DNA of 15,760 bases from JANMDR01 sp043760555 (GTDB lineage Bacteria > Pseudomonadota > Gammaproteobacteria > Burkholderiales > Usitatibacteraceae). The first letter of the stretch is position 1, and each line of letters starts with the position of its first letter. Under the pieces are notes generated by a model, which was given only the letters and a program-made list of their open reading frames with translations, searched no databases and was not told the DNA's origin. The translations under genes and the position numbers were made by a program. The stretch is taken from contig JAYUOW010000107.1 in assembly GCA_043760555.1 (NCBI GenBank), positions 1-15,760 of the forward strand. The letters are read 5' to 3'. Shown piece by piece: positions 6,088 to 13,707 of this stretch.

Positions 6088-8567
6088 AAACAGCATCATC
6101 CGCACTCATCGTCAAACGCACTGTTTGGCGCAAGTCAAAAGTAGGCGGCGATACCGCTGACCTTAATACACTTTCTGCACCACCTTCCAAGCTATCGCGC
6201 ATTGCGCAGTGTACACGCGGCTTAGTGCTGGGGATCGTTGGTTTTAGTGCCGTTGCAGCCACTGTGCTCTACGTGCCCGATGTAATGGCGCAGGTTAGCG
6301 GCGAAGCCGTAATGCGCTATCGGGTGTACAGCCCCGCGGGCAAACGCCATCTTTATTCGACTGATAGAAACGAAGTCGGTTTGCTGCCGCAGGGTGGCTG
6401 GCAAATTGAAGGGCCGATTTATAAACTGTTGAAAGGGGCGGGTTCGATTGATGGGGTGGCTACCGTGCCGCTCTACCGGTTGTACAGCCCAACTGCGTTT
6501 AAGCATTTTTGGACTACCGATGCCAATGAAAACGCAGTGCTAGCATCGCGTGGCTGGGTAGCGGAAGGTGCCGATGGCTATATAAGTCCCCGAAAAACCG
6601 CTAGTACCGTAGCCCTACATCGCTTATATTTGCCCGCAATAAGTGAGCATTTATGGACGACCGATGAGAACGAAAAAACCGTGCTCACCACCCGTGCTGG
6701 CTGGGTTTTTGAAGGTACGATAGGTTATGTAATACCTTTAACCGCCGCTGAACTAGCCAATCGTCCGCCGGTGGCTGCGGTGGAAGTCTCCGCGAGTACG
6801 GCGTTAGTGACGGGGGCTTCACTGACATTAAGTGCGACAGCAACTGATCCTGACAATAATATCTCTAAGGTGTCGTTTTTTGATGGATATACTTTGTTGG
6901 GAAGTAAAGGAAGCCCACCCTACACCATAGAATTGACTAATTCGCGCTTAGGGCAGCGTAATTTTTACGCGGTGGCTGAAGATAGTTTGGGCGCCATTAA
7001 ATCATCCGCTGTCTATCCGATTGACGTCCACCCGATACCGCTAGATATCGTGCGATTGCTAAAGCAATCATCGTTCGGTCCTACCGCGGCTACCTTGCAA
7101 CAAGCCCAAACTATGGGTGTCGCTGCCTATGTTGATGCACAGTTGGCGATGCCAGTAACGCCGTATCCTGACTATCCTTTTTACCCTCAAAATCGGCCAG
7201 CAAATTGTATTGATGCATGTGAGCGGGACAATTATTCACTCTATAAACTGCAAAATGATTTCTTTAAAAACACACAAACCGCGCCGGATCAATTACGTCA
7301 ACGTGTGGCATTTGCGCTTGGCCAAATATTTGTGGTGTCGGGCAACGAAGAACAAATTGCCTATGCCAATAAGGGCTATCAGCAATTGCTGTTGGACTTA
7401 AGCTTTGCTAATTTCAACGACATTCTTTATTTGGTCACCCTGCATCCGCTGATGGGTCGCTACTTGGATATGGTCAACAACGCCAAAGCCACTTCACCCA
7501 CTGGCGTACAGCCAAACGAGAATTTTGCGCGCGAATTACTGCAGCTATTTTCCATCGGTATTTGGGAGCTAAACAACGACGGCACCTACAAGCGTGGCGC
7601 CGATGGCAACCCAATTGCCACTTACGATCAAACCGATGTTTTGAATTTTTCTAAAGTGCTAACAGGCTGGACTTATCCAACGTTAGCTGGCGCGACCCCG
7701 CGCTTTAACAATCCCACCAATTATTTGGGTGCAATGATTCAGATTGAAAACCAGCATGATGTATCCGCTAAAACCTTGTTGGGTGATGTCATAAGCCCTG
7801 CTGGCTTAGCAGCGCAACCGGATTTGCGGCGCGCAATCGACAACGTATTTGCCCACGCAAACGTAGGCCCATTTATTTCGCGGCAGTTGATTCAGCATTT
7901 AGTCACGAGCAATCCTTCGCCTGCTTATGTAGGACGTGTGGCATCTGCGTTTAACAACAACGGTGCTGGCGTGCGTGGCGATATGAAATCGACAATTCGT
8001 GCGATTTTGCTCGATCCAGAAGCGCGCGGTGATGCCTCGCCAGACCCTAAATTCGGGCGTCTCCGTGAACCTGTGCATTTAACGGCGAGCTTTGCGCGGG
8101 CAATGGGTGCGGCTACTGACGGCATTTATTTAAAAAATGTATCCGCACAAATGGGGCAAAGTTTATTTTATTCACCCACGGTTTTTAACTATTACCCGGC
8201 CGATTATTATGTGCCGGGCACTAATTTAGAAGGCCCGCAGTTTGGGATTTATAACGCCACCACGGCTTTTACCCGTACTAATTTTTTCTACCAGATGACG
8301 TTTAACAATGGCTCTAATGCGGACACCGGCGTGGCAGGTTCTATCGGCACCAAGATTGATATGACGGGATTGCGCGCCATTGCTGGCGAGCCGTGGCGCT
8401 TGGTTGATCGCATCAATAGCCAGCTTATGTTCGGCACCATGAACGCGCAAATGCGTAACGCGATAATAGAGGCCGTTACTGCCGTTGCCGCAACGGACGT
8501 TAATGGGCGTGCCAACACCGCGCTGTATTTGGCCGGTCAATCAATGCAGTTTCAGGTGGAGCGTTAA
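6075..8567 (+). CDS. Exported DUF1800 protein with DUF5648-type repeats and Ig-like domain
   Basis: An 830-residue exported protein; the biochemical role of DUF1800 is not established. The start ATG is 7 bases after AGGAG (6063-6067). The N-terminus is long and basic, followed by a hydrophobic segment at about 49-66 and a likely cleavage after DVMA (about 72). Residues about 80-220 hold three repeats of the pattern RLYSP...H.(W/Y)(S/T)TD.NE....GW..EG, characteristic of DUF5648. Residues about 230-318 look like a bacterial Ig-like domain (PPVAAVEVSAS... TATDPD... KVSFFDG... YAVAEDSLG). The DUF1800 domain runs from about 322 to the end, with PNENFARELLQLFSIG at 480-495. The DUF1501 gene starts one base after its stop, so the two form an operon under the c-di-GMP riboswitch. 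A cell-surface or periplasmic role linked to biofilm or attachment is inferred from that context. Confidence 0.9.
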   Translation: MEQIKTASSALIVKRTVWRKSKVGGDTADLNTLSAPPSKLSRIAQCTRGLVLGIVGFSAVAATVLYVPDVMAQVSGEAVMRYRVYSPAGKRHLYSTDRNEVGLLPQGGWQIEGPIYKLLKGAGSIDGVATVPLYRLYSPTAFKHFWTTDANENAVLASRGWVAEGADGYISPRKTASTVALHRLYLPAISEHLWTTDENEKTVLTTRAGWVFEGTIGYVIPLTAAELANRPPVAAVEVSASTALVTGASLTLSATATDPDNNISKVSFFDGYTLLGSKGSPPYTIELTNSRLGQRNFYAVAEDSLGAIKSSAVYPIDVHPIPLDIVRLLKQSSFGPTAATLQQAQTMGVAAYVDAQLAMPVTPYPDYPFYPQNRPANCIDACERDNYSLYKLQNDFFKNTQTAPDQLRQRVAFALGQIFVVSGNEEQIAYANKGYQQLLLDLSFANFNDILYLVTLHPLMGRYLDMVNNAKATSPTGVQPNENFARELLQLFSIGIWELNNDGTYKRGADGNPIATYDQTDVLNFSKVLTGWTYPTLAGATPRFNNPTNYLGAMIQIENQHDVSAKTLLGDVISPAGLAAQPDLRRAIDNVFAHANVGPFISRQLIQHLVTSNPSPAYVGRVASAFNNNGAGVRGDMKSTIRAILLDPEARGDASPDPKFGRLREPVHLTASFARAMGAATDGIYLKNVSAQMGQSLFYSPTVFNYYPADYYVPGTNLEGPQFGIYNATTAFTRTNFFYQMTFNNGSNADTGVAGSIGTKIDMTGLRAIAGEPWRLVDRINSQLMFGTMNAQMRNAIIEAVTAVAATDVNGRANTALYLAGQSMQFQVER

Positions 8568-8568
8568 C

Positions 8569-10002
8569 ATGGAAAATTCAATGTCTAATATCATTATTCC
8601 GCGTAGAAATTTTTTGAGCAATGCAGCGGCATTAGGCGTCGGCGGTGCTGTGCAACGCCTTGGCTTGGCTGGGTTATCGGCTGCAGCAGGCTTTGGTAGC
8701 AGCACCGCAGTCGCGCAAACAGCGGGTGATTACAAAGCGCTAGTCATCGTTTTTTTGTTCGGTGGTAATGACGGTAACGCCATGCTGATGCCTTATGACC
8801 AAGGTGCCTATGATGCTTATGCGGCCGTTCGCACGGTAGCATCAGGCATCAACGTCGCGCGGCCAGATGCGGCGCAGGCGGTCACCTCTACGGGCGATGG
8901 CAAGCAATATTTTTTTCATCCAACGCTAGGCGCTTTTCGCGATTTATTCCGAATTGGTAAGCTTGCGGTGCAGTCCAATGTGGGCACGCTGATGGAACCA
9001 ATGACGCGCGCTCAATACATCGCGCGCAGCAAGATTCGCCCCGAAAATTTATTCTCCCATTCCGATCAGACTGCGCAATGGCAATCAAGCACTTCGCGTG
9101 GCGACATTTTGTCTGGCTGGGGCGGCAGAATTGCTGATCGGCTCACCAGCGTGAATGGTGCGAGTGTGGTACCGCTGTCGCTGTCGTTTAGTGGCTCACA
9201 AATGTTTGGCAATGGTCTCACCACATCGCTTTTGGCGCTGCCCACCAATGGTAATTTTGGCATCTCCGGTGCACCGGCAGCTAACACCACACCCAGCGCG
9301 GCGCAGGCTGCGCGCATGGCGGCCATCAGCAAAATAAATGGCCTAGCAACGGACACCGGCATGACTGGAGCGGGGGCGAATATATTCAAACGTGCGCTCG
9401 ATGCTTCTGCATTAGTAGCACCCATTACCGGTTCTGCTACATCGGCTGTAAGGCCTCTATTTACGGGCGTCAACAGCGGTATCGCTACTCAACTTTATGC
9501 TGTCGCACGGATGATTGAAGCGCGCCAAACCCTAGGCCATAAGCGCGATATTTTCTTCGTGTCGCAAGGCGGGTACGACACGCATTCGGCGCAGCCCGCA
9601 GCGCACGCGAATTTGTACGCGCAACTGGGTGCAGCGATGTTGGCGTTTTATCAAGCCACACAGCAGCTTGGGGTAGCGGATCAAGTAACGTCTGCCACTT
9701 TGTCAGACTTCGGCCGCACCTTCAAACCGGCATCCGGTGCGGGTACCGACCACGCGTGGGGCAATCACCAAATAGTGATGGGGGGGGCGGTGCAGGGCGG
9801 CAAAGTGTACGGAAATTTCCCTACGCATGCACTCGGTAGCGGGGATGATTCGGGCAATGAAGGCCGTTGGATTCCAACGACGTCAGTCGATCAATACGGC
9901 GCCACATTATCCAAATGGTTTGGCGCGAGTGACTCAGATTTGGACTATATTTTTCCAAACTTAAACCGGTTTGCGTCACGCAATGTGGGTTTTATGGGGT
10001 AG
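8569..10002 (+). CDS. DUF1501 protein with Tat signal
   Basis: A 477-residue DUF1501 protein, a family related in fold to alkaline phosphatase/sulfatase-type hydrolases; its substrate is unknown. The start ATG lies 7 bases after GGAG (8558-8561). A twin-arginine signal, PRRNFL at 11-16, is followed by a long Ala/Gly-rich hydrophobic stretch and a probable cleavage after AVA (47-49), so it should be exported folded, possibly with a bound metal. Family motifs include KALVIVFLFGGNDGNAMLMP at about 56-75, SQGGYDTHSAQ, and LSDFGRTFKP followed by GTDHAWGNHQIVMGGAV. It follows the DUF1800 gene by one base. DUF1800/DUF1501 neighbours are common in bacterial genomes, which suggests a shared process. 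A decamer repeat and an intrinsic terminator lie downstream. Confidence 0.92.
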   Translation: MENSMSNIIIPRRNFLSNAAALGVGGAVQRLGLAGLSAAAGFGSSTAVAQTAGDYKALVIVFLFGGNDGNAMLMPYDQGAYDAYAAVRTVASGINVARPDAAQAVTSTGDGKQYFFHPTLGAFRDLFRIGKLAVQSNVGTLMEPMTRAQYIARSKIRPENLFSHSDQTAQWQSSTSRGDILSGWGGRIADRLTSVNGASVVPLSLSFSGSQMFGNGLTTSLLALPTNGNFGISGAPAANTTPSAAQAARMAAISKINGLATDTGMTGAGANIFKRALDASALVAPITGSATSAVRPLFTGVNSGIATQLYAVARMIEARQTLGHKRDIFFVSQGGYDTHSAQPAAHANLYAQLGAAMLAFYQATQQLGVADQVTSATLSDFGRTFKPASGAGTDHAWGNHQIVMGGAVQGGKVYGNFPTHALGSGDDSGNEGRWIPTTSVDQYGATLSKWFGASDSDLDYIFPNLNRFASRNVGFMG

Positions 10003-10051
10003 GTGTTTTAGGGTGTTTGAGGTTGCTTTAGATTGTTTTAGGAAGCTTTAT
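10002..10051 (+). repeat. Degenerate 10-bp tandem repeat, five units
   Basis: Starting on the last base of the DUF1501 stop codon, five decamers follow in register: GGTGTTTTAG, GGTGTTTGAG, GTTGCTTTAG, ATTGTTTTAG and GAAGCTTTAT. The shared pattern is a G/T-rich start and a TTTAG end. There is no coding potential. The array lies between the DUF1501 stop and the terminator hairpin. Confidence 0.55.
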
Positions 10052-10073
10052 TGGGGCAGTACGTAGTGCTTGG

Positions 10074-10109
10074 CTGGCGACGATTGGAGAGGTTGTCGCC
10101 AGTTTTTTT
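10074..10109 (+). terminator. Intrinsic terminator of the DUF1800/DUF1501 operon
   Basis: A perfect 8-bp stem CTGGCGAC (10074-10081) / GTCGCCAG (10095-10102) with a 13-base loop is followed directly by seven Ts (10103-10109). This is the classical Rho-independent pattern. It isolates the DUF1501 operon from the toxin-antitoxin promoter that follows. Confidence 0.88.
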
Positions 10110-10160
10110 CGTTCTCTTTTTGGGCTTGAATGTGAAAGGCCATCAACATAAATTGCATAG

Positions 10161-10203
10161 TTGCGTTTTTTGCGACATCGGCATATTATAACTATTGTTA
10201 TAA
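10161..10203 (+). promoter_or_regulatory. Toxin-antitoxin promoter with palindromic operator
   Basis: A -35 box TTGCGT (10161-10166) is 17 bases from a -10 box TATTAT (10184-10189). A perfect palindrome TTATAAC-TATT-GTTATAA (10186-10203) overlaps the -10 box and the expected transcript start. Binding of the AbrB-like antitoxin, alone or with the toxin, would block RNA polymerase, the usual autoregulation of such modules. The expected transcript start is about 34 bases before the antitoxin ATG. Confidence 0.7.
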
Positions 10204-10229
10204 CTTGCTTGTTCACCCAAGGAGCTGCT

Positions 10230-10454
10230 ATGTCTGCTTTAAAACTTACCCAAATTGGAAATTCGGTCGGTGTTATTTTGCCTAGGGAAGTATTGGCGCG
10301 TTTGAAATTGGAGAAGGGGGATACCGTGTTTTTAAGCGAAAACCCAAATGGTTTCACGCTCTCGCAAAATGATCCTGCTTTTGAATCGCAGATTGACCTC
10401 GCTCGGACAATTATGAAAGATCGCCGTGCAGTGCTGCGCGAGCTAGCCAAATGA
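10230..10454 (+). CDS. AbrB/MazE-type antitoxin
   Basis: A 74-residue protein with an N-terminal swapped-hairpin AbrB DNA-binding domain: KLTQIGNSVGVILPREVLARLKLEKGDTV spans about residues 5-33. The C-terminal part (about 48-74, FESQIDLARTIMKDRRAVLRELAK-like) is charged and helical and is the expected toxin-neutralising segment. The ATG has AAGGAG 5 bases upstream; the frame is open further upstream, but that part would cover the promoter and operator. The partner downstream is a Doc-type toxin 22 bases away. The protein is expected to bind the palindrome at 10186-10203 and to inhibit the toxin. Doc is classically paired with Phd; AbrB-Doc pairs are a known alternative. Confidence 0.9.
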   Translation: MSALKLTQIGNSVGVILPREVLARLKLEKGDTVFLSENPNGFTLSQNDPAFESQIDLARTIMKDRRAVLRELAK

Positions 10455-10476
10455 GCGTGCAGATTGAGTCTGCGAC

Positions 10477-10863
10477 GTGAAGCGTTGGATTTGGATTGAC
10501 CCTGCTGCCATTATTGCAATTCACAATGAACAATTGGCAGAACACGGCGGTGGTGAAGGGCTGCGCGATGCGGGTTTGTTGGATTCGGCCCTTAACCGAC
10601 CTTTAAACCTTGCTACATATGGTGAGCCAGATGTGGCGGCGTTGGCGGCATCTTATGCAGTAGGGCTCTCTAAAAACCATCCTTTTGTGGACGGAAATAA
10701 ACGCACTGCTTTTGTTGCGATGGAACTTTTTTTGGCGCTCAACGGGCGCACATTAACGGCGGGTGATGCTGAGTGCGTTGTAACCATGCTCAGCGTCGCC
10801 GCAGGCGAAATCGACGAAGCTACATTGACCGTTTGGATTCGTCAAAATACTGTTGCGCGTTAG
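10477..10863 (+). CDS. Doc-type (Fic family) death-on-curing toxin
   Basis: A 128-residue protein of the Fic/Doc family. Phage P1 Doc, the model member, phosphorylates EF-Tu and stops translation. The Fic-motif region is HPFVDGNKRTAF from H68, with the catalytic His68, Asp72, Asn74, Lys75 and Arg76 all present, preceded by the helix AALAASYAVGLSKN. The N-terminus has the usual Doc pattern IDPAAIIAIHNEQLAEHGGGEGLRD written across residues 7-31. The start is GTG at 10477, the only possible start after an in-frame stop at 10465-10467; GAG about 8 bases upstream is a weak ribosome binding site. It lies 22 bases after the antitoxin. The oxidase ATG lies 4 bases after its stop. The toxin seems intact. 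Confidence 0.9.
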   Translation: MKRWIWIDPAAIIAIHNEQLAEHGGGEGLRDAGLLDSALNRPLNLATYGEPDVAALAASYAVGLSKNHPFVDGNKRTAFVAMELFLALNGRTLTAGDAECVVTMLSVAAGEIDEATLTVWIRQNTVAR

Positions 10864-10867
10864 AAAT

Positions 10868-12061
10868 ATGCTCGTCGAAAAATCGCTGCCGACATCGCCA
10901 AACACCCACGCCTTTAATCGCCGCGAGCTGCTAAAAATAACCGGCGCAAGCATTGCCACCGCGGCACTTAGCGGCTGCGTAAGTGTCGATAGTGATAGGC
11001 TGGAGATGCCTGTATTTAGGGGCTCTAGACCACTATCTAAATTGCCATTTGCACGACCAAATATGACGATGGAAAACATCATCGACATTAAAGTAGGCCT
11101 GCGCCCATTTCGAGCAGGCGGATTTGTGGTGCGCGGTGAGCGCGTCGGTGAAAAGCTGATTATCCATAACTACGGCCATGGTGGTTCGGGCATCACGTTT
11201 TCGTGGGGCTCGTCCACCTTAGCGGTGCGCGAATTACCTGAAACTGATGACCGCCGCGCCGCCGTGATTGGCTGCGGCGTGATGGGCTTAACAACAGCGC
11301 GATTGCTACAGCAAAAAGGCTGGAAAGTCGTAATCTATTCCAAAGCGTTTTCGCCCAACAATACATCTGACGCCGCAGGTGGCCAATGGGCACCCACTGG
11401 CATTTCGTATCGATTTCGCGAAATGCCCGCATTTAGTGCGCAATGCGATGAAGCACTGCAAATTTCGTACGATATTTTCAGCGAGCAAATTGGTGCCGAA
11501 TACGGTGTGCGCTTAATTGAAAATTACCACCTAAAAAACACACCAATCCGCATCGACGATTACAGTTATTTAGAACGCTGGCCTAAGTTTTTTCCGCAAG
11601 CTGACGTGCTACAGCCGCACCAGCACGCCTTCCCCACGCGCTACGCGCTGCGCTACATGTCGATGGTGATTGAACCAGCCGTGTTTTTGCCTAAGCTCAT
11701 GCAAGAGTTTCGTGATGGTGGCGGTGAAGTGCGGTCGCGTGAAATTATCGAAGTTACCGAGCTGCAAACCTTCAGTGAACCTGTCATTTTCAATTGCACC
11801 GGCATTGGTGCTAGGCAACTATTTGGTGACGAGCAATTAACACCAATTCGAGGCCAAATCGTGTTGCTGCGCCCGGATGAAAGGGTAGATTATTGCACCC
11901 ACGGCGGTGGCGATGGTTTGATGTATATGTTTCCGCGTAGTCGCGATATTGCCGTAGGCGGTAGCTTTGATCGCGGCGTGATGGGGCTAGAGCCTGATGC
12001 CCCAACGACGGCGCGTATTGTGCGCGAACATGCGCGCATGATCGCAGCACTGCGTATTTAA
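10868..12061 (+). CDS. Tat-exported FAD oxidase of the D-amino-acid oxidase family, apparently circularly permuted
   Basis: A 397-residue FAD-dependent oxidoreductase of the DAO superfamily. The N-terminus has NRRELLKITGA (17-27), a Tat signal, ending in LSGC (34-37), a lipobox, so it is probably a periplasmic-facing lipoprotein. GLRPFR (77-82) and IIHNYGHGGSGITFSWGSS (98-116) follow; in D-amino-acid oxidases these lie at the C-terminus. Only then comes the FAD-binding Rossmann motif AVIGCGVMGL (132-141), then DAAGGQWAP, an INCTGIGAR-like FNCTGIGARQL, IRGQIVLL and a LMYMFPRSRDIAVGGSF segment matching the canonical active-site tyrosine strand. The protein ends where the GLRP segment would normally begin, so the order is permuted. 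The ATG at 10868 lies 4 bases after the toxin stop without a clear ribosome binding site; a TTG at 10853 is possible but unlikely. Substrate is unknown. Confidence 0.85.
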   Translation: MLVEKSLPTSPNTHAFNRRELLKITGASIATAALSGCVSVDSDRLEMPVFRGSRPLSKLPFARPNMTMENIIDIKVGLRPFRAGGFVVRGERVGEKLIIHNYGHGGSGITFSWGSSTLAVRELPETDDRRAAVIGCGVMGLTTARLLQQKGWKVVIYSKAFSPNNTSDAAGGQWAPTGISYRFREMPAFSAQCDEALQISYDIFSEQIGAEYGVRLIENYHLKNTPIRIDDYSYLERWPKFFPQADVLQPHQHAFPTRYALRYMSMVIEPAVFLPKLMQEFRDGGGEVRSREIIEVTELQTFSEPVIFNCTGIGARQLFGDEQLTPIRGQIVLLRPDERVDYCTHGGGDGLMYMFPRSRDIAVGGSFDRGVMGLEPDAPTTARIVREHARMIAALRI

Positions 12062-12066
12062 AAATG

Positions 12067-12099
12067 CTTGTAGACGCCCTAAAATAGGGTGTCTACAAG
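12067..12099. terminator. Inverted repeat / bidirectional terminator between convergent genes (repeat copy 3)
   Basis: Arms CTTGTAGACGCCCTA (12067-12081) and TAGGGTGTCTACAAG (12085-12099) pair over 15 bp with one G-T and an AAA loop. It starts 5 bases after the oxidase stop and ends 26 bases before the DUF4139 stop, so it can serve both convergent genes. The core GACGCCCTA matches the other copies, while TTGTAG replaces CTGAAG; the change is mirrored in both arms. Confidence 0.75.
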
Positions 12100-12125
12100 G
12101 GGTGTTTAATAGGTTTCTAGGTAGC

Positions 12126-13643
12126 CTACCAACTATAACGCACCGTATATTTCACCACACCTTCAGCCCCTTTTGCCAAGGTAATTGGAAAGTGCAACGT
12201 ACGTGAATCTACCTTCGTAAATTCTTGGCTTTTGCGAATCACGTTCCAATTTGTCCAACGGTTTAGGTTCTCTTTTACGATCACTGTGGCTGGCTCATCT
12301 TTTTGGTTGCGCACTTTTATTTCAATATCTTCTTCCATCCATTTTGCGGTGGTGTCTACTCTAAAATCTACTTGACGACGGCTGCCTACTACGTCGAACG
12401 CGCTGCCTAGTTTTAGTAACAGCGTTTCGTCTTTTGGCGTGTGGGTGATTAAATCTTCGCCGATAAACTCTAGCGAATCATCTGCTGAATCGAGCTTAGA
12501 AACGCGAATTTTGCCTGCTGGTAGCGGCATGCCTAAGCCAGTTTCTTTGCTGTTTTTAAAGCGCAAGAATACGTCGACTTTTTTGTTCGACGGCACACCA
12601 AGATCGCGCTCGGTCATCAAGCCGCCGCCGTAATATTGTCCCGCTTGGCCGTCGTACACCATTACCTTTTCACAGCGCACGCCGCGTGAAACAGGCAGAA
12701 GCTCAAGCTGTTTGGTGCTGTTGTTGGCCAGCGTGGTGCTGCGGCCTAGGGTGTACAAATGATATTCAAAAAATGATTTTTCGGTGAAGCCAGCGACGGG
12801 AGCGGCGCTAGTACGCATGGACATTTTTGCCATTTGAACATCTTCCCGCATTTCAGGCTGCACCCGCTTCACATCGCCCGCCACCAACTTTAAGTTCGCG
12901 TCTTCAAACCGTGCGCCAGTTTGGTTCACGATAGTCACCCAAGCCGATAAATCCATCGTGCAGCCTTTGTCTTCGTTCAAGGTCACGTTGTAATCGGCCC
13001 ACCAAGTAATGCCGCCGGTTTGATAGGTGTAGCGGGTTTTGTGGGCGCCTGCGCGTTGGGCGGCGATGTCCCACACCAGTGTCGGCTTGCTGATTAGCCC
13101 GCCGGGCAGGGCAGTTAAACGCACGCCGTTGTAATTGGCTACCGTGCGTAGGCTGCCGTCGTTTAGGCGCAGCACAAGGCCTCCTTGCGTGCCCAGCAAC
13201 ATGCCCGTAATGCTCTCGGACGCCGCACCGCGCGCGACGTCCACCGTGACTTCGCGGTCTAAATATTTGTCGAGTAATTTTGTGGTGCTGGTTAAATCAA
13301 ACTCAAAGCTTTGTTCCACCACCGATGTCGCGGCAGGGTCAGTCAATGACGCAAAGCTCACCGTGGTGGGGTCGATAAAATTGGGCACATCACTCACTCG
13401 CACAATCGTGCGCCCCGCCTGCAAGGTGAAGTCGCGCGATTGCTTGATGACTGCGTAGCCAGGCACCGCCATCGCGTTATCGGCATCTTTAAAATTAGCC
13501 GACGATAAGCTACCCGGCTGCGCACTGGAATAAATGGTGAGGCTGGTAGCCCCATTTTGTGCTGAGGCACCCGTGACGATAGTGGCAAATGCAGCCGCTG
13601 TGCTTAATGAACCGAATGCTGTTTTAGAAATTTTCTTAGCCAT
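12126..13643 (-). CDS. Exported DUF4139 protein
   Basis: A 505-residue exported protein with a C-terminal DUF4139 region; the function of the family is not established. Residues 1-28 form a Sec signal peptide ending TGASA before QNG. The N-terminal half is predicted beta-rich with no recognised motif. From about residue 225 the typical DUF4139 pattern appears: TYQTGGITWWADYNVTLNE, then MDLSAWVTIVNQTGARFEDANLKLVAGDV (about 245-275), and further on a conserved terminal beta region with LHFPITLAKGAEGVVKYTVRYSW. The ATG is preceded by GGAG at about 6 bases (on the minus strand). The gene is single, divergent from moxR by 64 bases and convergent with the oxidase. A periplasmic or outer-membrane-facing role is likely; nothing visible suggests a catalytic site. 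Confidence 0.87.
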   Translation of the reverse strand: MAKKISKTAFGSLSTAAAFATIVTGASAQNGATSLTIYSSAQPGSLSSANFKDADNAMAVPGYAVIKQSRDFTLQAGRTIVRVSDVPNFIDPTTVSFASLTDPAATSVVEQSFEFDLTSTTKLLDKYLDREVTVDVARGAASESITGMLLGTQGGLVLRLNDGSLRTVANYNGVRLTALPGGLISKPTLVWDIAAQRAGAHKTRYTYQTGGITWWADYNVTLNEDKGCTMDLSAWVTIVNQTGARFEDANLKLVAGDVKRVQPEMREDVQMAKMSMRTSAAPVAGFTEKSFFEYHLYTLGRSTTLANNSTKQLELLPVSRGVRCEKVMVYDGQAGQYYGGGLMTERDLGVPSNKKVDVFLRFKNSKETGLGMPLPAGKIRVSKLDSADDSLEFIGEDLITHTPKDETLLLKLGSAFDVVGSRRQVDFRVDTTAKWMEEDIEIKVRNQKDEPATVIVKENLNRWTNWNVIRKSQEFTKVDSRTLHFPITLAKGAEGVVKYTVRYSW

Positions 13644-13707
13644 TTTGGCTCCATGAGGTGGGATGTAATAAAATCAAACTCTACTTTAACTTAACGAAAT
13701 AGCCTAA

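Noticed and set aside
10002..10051. The decamer array considered as a CRISPR or origin iteron array.
   Set aside because: Units are contiguous, only 10 bp and degenerate, with no spacers, no cas genes and no replication gene nearby.
10853..10867. A TTG start for the FAD oxidase overlapping the toxin gene.
   Set aside because: The ATG at 10868 is five codons later and gives a normal Tat n-region; nothing supports the TTG.
13644..13707. A search for divergent promoters between the DUF4139 and moxR genes.
   Set aside because: The A/T-rich 64-base gap has no pair of boxes with good sequence and spacing on either strand that I could defend.
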